From Thermodesulfovibrionia bacterium (GTDB taxonomy: Bacteria > Nitrospirota > Thermodesulfovibrionia > UBA6902), in the NCBI GenBank assembly GCA_030646035.1, contig JAUSMY010000030.1, positions 110,434-174,433 on the forward strand: a stretch of 64,000 nucleotides of DNA. The letters are read 5' to 3'. This document shows positions 27,189-33,846 of the stretch, in pieces. Numbering within the stretch: position 1 is the first letter of the stretch; each line of letters opens with the position of its first letter. The notes beneath the pieces were generated by a model. The model was not told the origin of the DNA. It saw only the letters and a program-made list of their open reading frames with translations, and ran no database searches. Both the position numbers and the translations under genes were made by a program.

Positions 27189-28057
27189 TGAAACGCATTA
27201 AAACCGGACATTTCTCTACTATACTGCTGACAGGGCTTTCGGGCGCCGGAAAGACAGTGGCGCTCAACGCCCTTGAAGACAGCGGATTCTTCTGTGTCGA
27301 CAATCTCCCTGTTACTCTCATTAAGACCTTTGTAAACCTATGCAGCAAAACTCCGGCTGTTTCAAAGGTCGCTATCGGAGTAGATATCAGAGGCGGTAAG
27401 TTTCTGCCCGCATTCTCGGATATAATCCCGACCCTTAAAAAGAAGTTTAAGATGGAGGTGATCTTCCTTGAGGCAAAAGAAGATGTGCTCTTGAGCAGGT
27501 TCAAGGAGACAAGGCGCCCCCACCCTCTTGGCCTGAATGATATAAAAAAGTCGACACAAAAAGAGAAAAAGCTCCTTTCATCCATCAGGAAAGAGGCAGA
27601 CAGGATAATAGATACATCTAAATTAACACCGCACCAGCTCAGAAAACTTATTATAAGTTCCCACCTCGGGGCAAATAGCAAAAGCATGGCGATCACCCTG
27701 ATCTCTTTCGGATACAAGTACGGCGTTCCGCTTGAATCAGATCTTCTATTTGACGTGCGCTTCCTTCCAAACCCTTTCTTTATAAAAGAACTTAAAAAAT
27801 ATCCCGGTACATCGGCAAAAGTAAAAAACTTCGTTCTTCAAAAAGAAGATACAATAAAGTTCCTCGATAAACTCTACCCTCTTCTTGACAGCATAATCCC
27901 GCTATATATAAAAGAGGGCAAGAGCTACCTTACGATAGGCATAGGATGCACAGGAGGCATGCACCGCTCACCGGCAATTGCTGAAGAGATTAAAAAGACC
28001 CTCAAGAAACAGAAGCTGAATGTCTCTGTATTGCACAGGGATCTGCCGCTCTCATAA
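27188..28057 (+). CDS. rapZ: RapZ-family nucleotide-binding RNase adapter
   Basis: 289 residues. Walker A-like GLSGAGKTVALNALED near the start, GVDIRGGKFLP, and the C-terminal signature GIGCTGGMHRSPAIAEE are all present. In E. coli RapZ guides RNase E to the GlmZ small RNA and so controls amino-sugar supply for the envelope; in other bacteria the role is less clear. ptsN and hprK, often found between hpf and rapZ, are missing here. Confidence 0.93.
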   Translation: MKRIKTGHFSTILLTGLSGAGKTVALNALEDSGFFCVDNLPVTLIKTFVNLCSKTPAVSKVAIGVDIRGGKFLPAFSDIIPTLKKKFKMEVIFLEAKEDVLLSRFKETRRPHPLGLNDIKKSTQKEKKLLSSIRKEADRIIDTSKLTPHQLRKLIISSHLGANSKSMAITLISFGYKYGVPLESDLLFDVRFLPNPFFIKELKKYPGTSAKVKNFVLQKEDTIKFLDKLYPLLDSIIPLYIKEGKSYLTIGIGCTGGMHRSPAIAEEIKKTLKKQKLNVSVLHRDLPLS

Positions 28058-28091
28058 AAAACATTGCAGTTCGGTTTTGCCTGGTTTCCTA

Positions 28092-28107
28092 ATGTGTGTG
28101 AAATTAC
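28092..28107. promoter_or_regulatory. Crp-like inverted repeat upstream of the PilZ gene
   Basis: TGTGTGAAATTACACA has 5-bp arms (TGTGT and ACACA) around 6 bases. The spacing is like Crp-family operators. No matching regulator is shown, so it is only a candidate site. Confidence 0.25.
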
Positions 28108-28224
28108 ACAAAGCTGCAACGTATGGTATTTATTATATTTATCTTAAAGCCATAACTCATTGCAATATATAATAATTCGCAATTTATATAGTAGTGGCAC
28201 CAACTTTGCGTGTATATATTGGGT

Positions 28225-28566
28225 ATGAGTAACCAGAGACGTTCAAAACGCGTAAATCACAGGCTGGATGCTGAGGTTGTACTTGAGAAAAAGTCATATT
28301 GGGGATCAATAGAGAACTTCTCTGAAGTGGGGATCTTCAAGATATCAGTTCCTGATGAAGAAGTTGTCGAATTCATCCCCGGCGCAGGGGTTTTAATAAG
28401 GTTTCAACTGCCCTCAAAAGAAGAGATCAACCTGAACTGCTCTATAAAATGGCTGCGTATCACACCCGAACCGCTTGCAGGGATCATATATAACATGGGA
28501 ATGGAGATACATAACCCGCCGCAGCAATATCTGAACTTCGTTCACAGCCTTTATGTGTTAGAATAA
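28225..28566 (+). CDS. Small PilZ-domain protein (candidate c-di-GMP receptor)
   Basis: 113 residues counted from ATG 28225; a GTG at 28210 in the same frame would add five. The N-terminus has the PilZ RxxxR motif (QRRSKRVNHRLDAEV), followed by IENFSEVGIFKISV, which corresponds to the usual (D/N)xSxxG motif, and a beta-barrel pattern to the end. A single PilZ domain with both binding motifs is likely to bind c-di-GMP and act as an adaptor. It precedes two cyclic-nucleotide-fold proteins and would respond to the same second messenger the window's HD-GYP enzymes degrade. Confidence 0.75.
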   Translation: MSNQRRSKRVNHRLDAEVVLEKKSYWGSIENFSEVGIFKISVPDEEVVEFIPGAGVLIRFQLPSKEEINLNCSIKWLRITPEPLAGIIYNMGMEIHNPPQQYLNFVHSLYVLE

Positions 28567-28591
28567 AAAACCTCCTGAAAGGCTGAGAAGC

Positions 28592-29059
28592 ATGCAAAAT
28601 CAATATAACGAATACTGCTCCTACCTGGTGGGAGAGCTCACCAAGTTAATTTCCATTAATGCCGAAGAATTCAAAATTCTGCTGGATTATTTTCATTGCA
28701 GAAATGTTTCCAAAGGCGTGACTCTCTGGAGAGAGGGAGATGATTGTGACTACATTGCATTTGTAGCATCGGGCAGGGTTATGATATCCAAGGAGACAGA
28801 GTTAAAGGGCAACCCTGTAGTGCTCGGCATCTACGGCACAGGGTCTTTCATAGGCGCACTGTGCATACTTGATAACAGCGGCAGGGCTGTTACTGCTGAA
28901 ACACTTGATGACACCTCGCTCATGATAATAACCAAAGAGAATTTCGACAAGCTCATGAATGAAAATCCTGCATTATGGGGGAAACTGCTGAAGGGTATCC
29001 TTCTCTCCGTATCAAAGCGTCTTAAAAGTTCCTTCGAACGCCTCGTCACGGTTTTTTAA
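28592..29059 (+). CDS. Cyclic-nucleotide-binding-fold protein without DNA-binding domain (copy 1)
   Basis: 155 residues forming one Crp/cNMP-type domain: VTLWREGDDCDYIAFVASGR, GIYGTGSFIGALCILD and RAVTAETLDDTSLMIITKENF, then the long C helix. The chain stops where a helix-turn-helix would begin in Crp/Fnr proteins. In the phosphate-binding cassette the usual Glu after Gly is replaced (IGALC in place of GEL), while the Arg is kept, so classical cAMP binding is doubtful. It is followed by a close paralogue of the same length. Confidence 0.8.
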   Translation: MQNQYNEYCSYLVGELTKLISINAEEFKILLDYFHCRNVSKGVTLWREGDDCDYIAFVASGRVMISKETELKGNPVVLGIYGTGSFIGALCILDNSGRAVTAETLDDTSLMIITKENFDKLMNENPALWGKLLKGILLSVSKRLKSSFERLVTVF

Positions 29060-29173
29060 AAAATCCGTTCCCATCTTATCCACCCGTCATAACCTTGCGT
29101 AAGTATGATATTAATCATATCGTATAACATAGATACCATTTACAATATTAATGCCAATAGAGGTAAGGTAATA

Positions 29174-29641
29174 ATGAAGAATTTATCTAATGAAGAGCTC
29201 CTGAAAATAAAAGCTGAGATCAACGTATTCCGCTACTTGAGCGAAGAGGATATTAAAGAGATATCCGGCTACTTCAAGATTAAGTCAGCGGCAGCAAACA
29301 GCATCATCTGGAAAGAGTTCAGCCCTTGCGACTATGTCGCCTTTATACTTTCAGGAAGCGTGAAGATGACGAAGGAGACGGAGTTCAAAGGGAAAGAGAT
29401 AGTATTCGGCATTTACAAAAAAGGAGCGACCATCGGCGCCTTATGCATACTTGACCGAGGCATCAGGCCTGTTACAGCCGTAGCATTAGAAGATGTCTCT
29501 CTGGTTCTTATTACGCGTGAGGACTTTGATGAACTGATAGAAAAGTATCCGAGATCAGGCGCCAGACTGTTAAAAGGAATGCTCCTTTCACTCTCAATGC
29601 GCCTGAGATGTTCATATGACCGCATGACATCGGTATTCTGA
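29174..29641 (+). CDS. Cyclic-nucleotide-binding-fold protein without DNA-binding domain (copy 2)
   Basis: 155 residues from ATG 29174, which has AGGTAAGG upstream and gives the same length as copy 1. An in-frame ATG at 29105 would add an unconvincing AT-rich extension. It shares the copy 1 pattern: CDYVAFILSGSVKMTKETE, GIYKKGATIGALCILD, RPVTAVALEDVSLVLIT, and the same end (RMTSVF against RLVTVF). It is a tandem duplicate. There is no DNA-binding domain, so it is likely a ligand-responsive partner protein, perhaps acting with the PilZ protein upstream. Confidence 0.8.
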   Translation: MKNLSNEELLKIKAEINVFRYLSEEDIKEISGYFKIKSAAANSIIWKEFSPCDYVAFILSGSVKMTKETEFKGKEIVFGIYKKGATIGALCILDRGIRPVTAVALEDVSLVLITREDFDELIEKYPRSGARLLKGMLLSLSMRLRCSYDRMTSVF

Positions 29642-29716
29642 TTTAAATCGTATTTTCTTCCTCTTTGTCATTCCCGACTGAACCTGTCCCGTGTTTCGAG
29701 GAATCACCTCCTTTTA

Positions 29717-29750
29717 TTCCCCTCTAAAAAGAGGGGTGAGGGGTGTGTTG
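29717..29750. repeat. C/G-rich palindromic repeat, intergenic copy
   Basis: TTCCCCTCTAAAAAGAGGGG followed by TGAGGGGTGTGTTG. It closely matches the copies at 46615 and 51511, which share the tail GGGGTGTGTT. It lies at the left edge of the accessory patch at 29641-32500. Confidence 0.75.
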
Positions 29751-29772
29751 TTTGCTTCTTTTCACTTAACTT

Positions 29773-29863
29773 ACCACTACATTTTGTACCTTGTGTTTTC
29801 CTACTCATACAACTATACTTTTCTTATTCAAAAAAATACGGCTGGCAGTATACTAATTGTTAG
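29773..29863. repeat. About 90-bp dispersed repeat, copy A (upstream of AbiU2-like gene)
   Basis: Contains CCACTACATT, TACTCATACAACTATAC, TTTTCTTATTC, AAATACGGCTGGCAGTAT and TAATTGTTAG in this order. The same blocks occur in order at 59243-59340 with a few small gaps. The AbiU2-like start codon follows 20 bp later. Confidence 0.8.
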
Positions 29864-29883
29864 GACTCACGCAAGGTAACATT

Positions 29884-30441
29884 ATGAATGACGAAACCTA
29901 TAAATCTGCATTACAAAGAAATCTAAATGAAGTAGTTATGGCAAAGTTAGAGTACGATGCTTATCGGGAAATTGATGAGAAATTACTATTGAACTTTTAT
30001 GATTCTTTTTTTGTACTCGCGCAAGATTCACTTTTCAATGATATGGTTGCGCATATGATAAAAGTATTAGACCAAGATTCTCAAAGCACCACCTTCTGGT
30101 ACATTTTCAGATATAAATCGGACGAAGTTAAAGAATTCATAAAGCGAGAGAATATAGATTTTATGGCTATCTATGACATTGCAAATAAACTCAAGATCGT
30201 CAGGAATAAAACTCATTTCCATATTGACAAGAAAGGCGTAAAGGACCCAAAAGCTGTATGGGCAGATGCAAATATTACATACGATGAACTCAAATCTAAT
30301 ATAGACGCTATTTATAAAATCTTAAACTATTTTCATAACAAAGAATTCAATGTTGATTTTTTAATACCACCAATAAATGATTTGCAATATATTATTAAAG
30401 CTTCGGTCGATGCTGGATATGCGTCAAAACTGGAGTCCTAA
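29884..30441 (+). CDS. HEPN/AbiU2-like protein
   Basis: 185 residues from ATG 29884 (AAGGTAAC upstream); an upstream start at 29857 would add nine residues inside the repeat tail. The protein is all-helical and resembles the AbiU2 type of HEPN domain: LLLNFYDSFFVLAQDSLFNDM, MIKVLDQDSQSTTF, then KLKIVRNKTHFHIDKKG, where RNKTHFH fits the HEPN Rx4-6H RNase motif, and an end helix. AbiU-type proteins are linked to abortive infection; many HEPN proteins are RNases. Family similarity is my reading of the pattern and is not certain. It sits behind a repeat also found before the helicase locus. Confidence 0.55.
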   Translation: MNDETYKSALQRNLNEVVMAKLEYDAYREIDEKLLLNFYDSFFVLAQDSLFNDMVAHMIKVLDQDSQSTTFWYIFRYKSDEVKEFIKRENIDFMAIYDIANKLKIVRNKTHFHIDKKGVKDPKAVWADANITYDELKSNIDAIYKILNYFHNKEFNVDFLIPPINDLQYIIKASVDAGYASKLES

Positions 30442-30460
30442 TAATATCGATAGAAGACAT

Positions 30461-30966
30461 ATGGCTAAGCAGAAAGCTAAATCAAACGTAATTCCTTTCC
30501 CAAGCAAAAAGACACAAGAGAAACCGAGATGCGGGCTTTGCGGGAAAAATACAAATCTGATCCAGACAGATTGCTGTGGGAACTGGATATGTAATGATGA
30601 ACATAAATATGTCATATTTTCCTAAGCCAGAAATAGTTGCAGCAGGAATCATAGAAGCTTCACCTTGTGCGGTTATCATCAGACTGAAGGACACAGCGGC
30701 AACTGGAAAGACTGCTTGGAATGCAGGCATCCTTCAAGACAGAAATGTACGTTTGGTACGGGACTAATGAATACAATTTTGAAAAACTTGAGAACCCGCC
30801 TGCTTACGAACCTACAAAATGCTCTCAATGCGGGATCATTATTAATTTAGGGACTGGTGGTTATTCCGCTCTTGGGGATCAATATTGGTGTGAAGAGTGC
30901 CATGACATACTGACAAAAGAAAAGATACAGGAATATGAAAATATCAGAAAAAGAAGAAGTGACTAA
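30461..30966 (+). pseudogene. Broken zinc-finger-like gene (nonsense codon plus frameshift)
   Basis: Starting at ATG 30461, the frame encodes CGLCGKNTNLIQTDCCGNW then CNDEHKYVIFS and meets TAA at 30623-30625. The same frame continues beyond the stop as ARNSCSRNHRSFTLCGYH and GHSGNWKDCLECR. Near 30720-30735 the coding sense moves to another frame and continues as FKTEMYVWYGTNEYNFEKLE, YEPTKCSQCG and YWCEECH to the stop at 30966. Together these make one cysteine-rich protein of about 165 residues with several CxxC pairs. I recall similar intact hypothetical proteins but no assigned function. Two independent lesions make it a pseudogene unless the assembly is wrong. Confidence 0.75.
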
Positions 30967-30976
30967 TCACAGGGAA

Positions 30977-31080
30977 CTACTTCAGTAGCTTCTCAAAATC
31001 CTTAGCACCAATTATTAGGATCTGCCTTCTTGACAGCAAAGCCTTTTTTATCACATTATCATAGGCAATATAATAGCATC
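30977..31080 (-). pseudogene. Remnant with a duplicated 3' end of the M16 peptidase gene
   Basis: On the minus strand the last codons read AKDFEKLLK and a TAG, almost identical to the end of the M16 peptidase (VKDFEKILK, TAG) at 32512. The DNA match covers 31 bases (30977-31007 against 32512-32542) with three differences. Further upstream on the minus strand the frame stays open for about 30 codons but does not match the peptidase. It may be an attachment-site-like duplication or a gene relic. The CapK-like gene lies between the two copies. Confidence 0.5.
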
Positions 31081-31101
31081 ACCTCTGGAAATAATGCGTT
31101 A

Positions 31102-32466
31102 ATGCGTGAAAATCTTATTAAACTATACCAGCTTGTATCTGGACGCCGTTTCCTCAAAATTTACAATGAGCTTAAACGTACTGAGTTTCTAGACCGCGAC
31201 AGCCTTCTGTCCCTGCAACGCGCCAAGCTTTATAAATTGATCTCTTATGCATTTCAGTATGTCCCTTATTACCGCAGAACATTTGATGAAGTGGGTTTCC
31301 GCCCTGAGGACTTAGATAAGGATTTCAACAATTTCCGTAAAATTCCTCTTCTTACCAAGAAGGACATTATTGACCACCGTGAAGAATTCTTCACCACCGA
31401 CATCAAAGTCCGAAAAAACCTTTTACCGACATCGAGCAGCGGCACCTCAGGAATGCCTCTTAGTTTCTGGCAAGACCGCAATCACTGGGATCACTATAAA
31501 GCCGATTATTGGAGGTCTCTGTCATATTCTGGGTGGCAGCTTGGTGACAGGACGGCCTACCTATGGGGAATAATGGATGCAAATAAAAATCAGTCGCTAT
31601 ATGCAAGGTTAAGAGAGAGCATGAAAAAAATTGCAGACAATAGTTTCAAATACAGCGCGCTTGATCTTTCCGATGAAAAATATGCAGAGTTAGCACTCCG
31701 CATAAGGCAAGAACGTCCGGTACTACTCACAGGCTATGCTTCAGCGTTGTATGCCTTTGCCCAATATCTGCGGAGAAAAAATCTGACCGACCTGAAGCTA
31801 CGGTCTGTTTATTCCTCGGCAGAGATGCTTTATCCACACCAACGGGAATTTATTAATAAAACATTGAACTGCAGGATTTTTAACCGGTATGTCTCACGTG
31901 AACTCGGGATCATAGCATATGAGTGTGAAATGCATAATGGTATGCATGTTAGCATGGAAAATTGCTATGCTGAGGTCATCGGCTCCGATAAAACACAAGA
32001 CGGAGGAAATGCCGGTGAGATCATATTAACAGATCTGAACAATTTCGGCTTCCCTTTTATAAGGTACTGTCAGGGAGACATGGTGCAAATGAAAGAGCAA
32101 GTTTGCGAATGCGGACGGCAGGGAACTGTAATAGAAAGCTTAAAAGGCCGGACGGCTGATTTATTCAGAAGAAGCGATGGGGGGGTAGTATATGGCGCTT
32201 TTGATGTTATTCCTAAAAAAGTCAGCGGGATCAAACAATATCAGATAATACAAAGGGAGGTTGACCTTATTATCGTCAGGCTTGTATGTGACAATAAATT
32301 TGATCTGAAAGATAAGGAAACAATTACACGCATCATCAGAAAAATCATGGGGGAGGCTGCATTGGTCAGGTTTGAGTTCCATGACAAACTTTCTCTGTCC
32401 TTGTCCGGTAAATTCCGGTATTGCTACTCGGAACTGGCTGAGACCCGGCAGAATGAAAAAGAATAA
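31102..32466 (+). CDS. CapK/PaaK-like AMP-binding (phenylacetate-CoA-ligase-like) protein
   Basis: 454 residues from ATG 31102; an in-frame TTG at 31030 would start inside the duplicated M16 segment. Adenylate-forming features: FRKIPLLTKKDII, the Ser/Gly-rich phosphate loop SSSGTSGMPLSFWQD, YSSAEMLYPHQREFI, and GEIILTDLNNFGFPFIRY with the adenylate-binding Asp. The form is that of PaaK/CapK relatives found in polysaccharide and exopolysaccharide loci; the acyl or aryl substrate is unknown. It stands alone here, convergent with the M16 gene and flanked by short direct repeats, so horizontal arrival is likely. Confidence 0.75.
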   Translation: MRENLIKLYQLVSGRRFLKIYNELKRTEFLDRDSLLSLQRAKLYKLISYAFQYVPYYRRTFDEVGFRPEDLDKDFNNFRKIPLLTKKDIIDHREEFFTTDIKVRKNLLPTSSSGTSGMPLSFWQDRNHWDHYKADYWRSLSYSGWQLGDRTAYLWGIMDANKNQSLYARLRESMKKIADNSFKYSALDLSDEKYAELALRIRQERPVLLTGYASALYAFAQYLRRKNLTDLKLRSVYSSAEMLYPHQREFINKTLNCRIFNRYVSRELGIIAYECEMHNGMHVSMENCYAEVIGSDKTQDGGNAGEIILTDLNNFGFPFIRYCQGDMVQMKEQVCECGRQGTVIESLKGRTADLFRRSDGGVVYGAFDVIPKKVSGIKQYQIIQREVDLIIVRLVCDNKFDLKDKETITRIIRKIMGEAALVRFEFHDKLSLSLSGKFRYCYSELAETRQNEKE

Positions 32467-32511
32467 AAGATCACAGGCCGTTATGGTAACAGAAAGCTCT
32501 GTGCCACAAAT

Positions 32512-33768
32512 CTACTTCAGTATCTTCTCAAAATCCTTGACATCCCCTTCGCTTACAGGGCCGTAAACGGTCAGTGCAAACGGACTGTTGTTAATGAGTT
32601 TCCGGGCAAAGGATTGAAGGTCTTCAAGAGAGACTGAATCTACAAACTTCAATGTCTCCTCAGGCGTATAATATCTACCGTAATTTATCTCCTGCCTTGC
32701 GATGCTGGTCATCCTGCTGTTCATGGACTCAAGCGCAAAGATAAGGCTGCCCTTAAGCTGGTTCTTCGCCCTGACAAGCTCTTCGGATGTGACCGTATCT
32801 GAGATGTTCCTTATCTCATTCACTGTGATATCAACCACCTCTTTTACATGGCTCTTGTCTGTGCCCGCATAAACGCCCCAGAGGCCGTTATCGGAATATG
32901 AAGAGTTATAAGAGCCTATGGAATATACCAGACCCCGTTTCTCCCTTACCTCCTGAAAGAGCCTTGAGCTTGCGCCGGCGCCGATTATCGTGTTGAGGAG
33001 ATACATCTTGTATCTTTCCGGGCTCTTTGCAGAGATGCCTTTAAGTCCGAGACAGATATGGGACTCTGAGAGATCCTTGACGACAATGTTAAGAGCACCG
33101 TTAAATTTCTGCAACGGCAGATCTCCGGCAGCAGAGGCATTATCAAGGCATCCGATAGTCTTTTCAAGGTGCTCTACAAGAAGGCTCTCATTAAAGTTAC
33201 CGCTGCATGCGACAACAATGTTGCCTGCTCCGTATTTTTCTTTCCTGTATTGTGTAAGTGAGTCCCTTTTGAATCCGTCTATAACCTCAAGGCTTCCGAG
33301 AACTGAAAGCCCGAGCCCCTCCTCGCTCCATACACTTTTGCTGAAGAGGTCATGCACCAGATCAGACGGCGAATCCTCGACCATCTTTATCTCTTCAGCG
33401 ATGATGCCCTTCTCCTTTTCTATATCTTCATCCGGGAATGTAGAATTCTGGAAGATATCGGTCAGGAGTTCAAGCGCCTGCCCTAAGTGGTCATCAAGCA
33501 CCTTTATATAGAAAGTTGTATTCTCGGTAGATGTGAAGGCGTTGAGTTCTGCACCAAGGTTGTCAGACTCCATGGCGATCTCTTTCGCGTTCCTCTTCAC
33601 AGTGCCCTTAAAGAACATGTGCTCCAGAAAATGCGAGATCCCGTTGTTTGCGAGGTTCTCATACCTTGCGCCTGTATTTACCCATATACCGACGCAGACG
33701 GAACGGACATCATTTGATTTAAATGATACTAAGGGGATGCCGTTGTTAAGGAGCGTCTTTTTATACAT
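32512..33768 (-). CDS. M16-family zinc metallopeptidase
   Basis: 418 residues, one-chain member of the mitochondrial processing peptidase-like M16 family. The inverted zinc motif HxxEH is in SHFLEHMFFKGT near residue 47-58, with the downstream acidic ligand region EEIKMVEDSP. The second half has the usual non-catalytic repeat (GASSRLFQEVREKRGLVYSI). The gene commonly follows pnp in bacteria, as here (78 nt gap with a hairpin). It probably degrades peptides or trims proteins; natural substrates are not known. Its 3' end is duplicated at 30977. Confidence 0.92.
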   Translation of the reverse strand: MYKKTLLNNGIPLVSFKSNDVRSVCVGIWVNTGARYENLANNGISHFLEHMFFKGTVKRNAKEIAMESDNLGAELNAFTSTENTTFYIKVLDDHLGQALELLTDIFQNSTFPDEDIEKEKGIIAEEIKMVEDSPSDLVHDLFSKSVWSEEGLGLSVLGSLEVIDGFKRDSLTQYRKEKYGAGNIVVACSGNFNESLLVEHLEKTIGCLDNASAAGDLPLQKFNGALNIVVKDLSESHICLGLKGISAKSPERYKMYLLNTIIGAGASSRLFQEVREKRGLVYSIGSYNSSYSDNGLWGVYAGTDKSHVKEVVDITVNEIRNISDTVTSEELVRAKNQLKGSLIFALESMNSRMTSIARQEINYGRYYTPEETLKFVDSVSLEDLQSFARKLINNSPFALTVYGPVSEGDVKDFEKILK

Positions 33769-33810
33769 TCAGGTATGTAGTGTTTAGAATGAAACTAAAA
33801 GTAGAAAATC

Positions 33811-33836
33811 AGGTCTTCCCCTGTCGGGGAAAACCC
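33811..33836 (-). terminator. Hairpin between pnp and the M16 gene
   Basis: A 6-bp perfect stem, TTCCCC and GGGGAA (33816-33831), with a TGTC loop. On the minus strand it is followed by GACCTGATTTT, so it could be a weak terminator or processing stem downstream of pnp. Confidence 0.4.
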
Positions 33837-33846
33837 TGGAGAGTCT

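Noticed and set aside
29105-29173. A longer start for the second cyclic-nucleotide-fold protein.
   Set aside because: The extra codons are AT-rich and have no counterpart in copy 1; ATG 29174 has a good ribosome site and gives equal lengths.
29763-29866. The 90-bp repeat as an integron attC site (ACTTAAC near the left, GTTAGG near the right).
   Set aside because: The core-like ends are not matched by complementary inner arms, the second copy has poorer cores, and there is no cassette array or integrase in the window.
30623-30625. Stop-codon read-through or selenocysteine in the cysteine-rich gene.
   Set aside because: The codon is TAA, not TGA, and a separate frameshift follows, so decay is the simpler reading.
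30576-30850. Separate small genes in the overlapping frames downstream of 30576.
   Set aside because: They are pieces of one broken cysteine-rich gene read in different frames, not independent genes.
31030-31101. TTG start for the CapK-like protein.
   Set aside because: It would place the N-terminus in the M16-derived repeat region; ATG 31102 fits the family start better.
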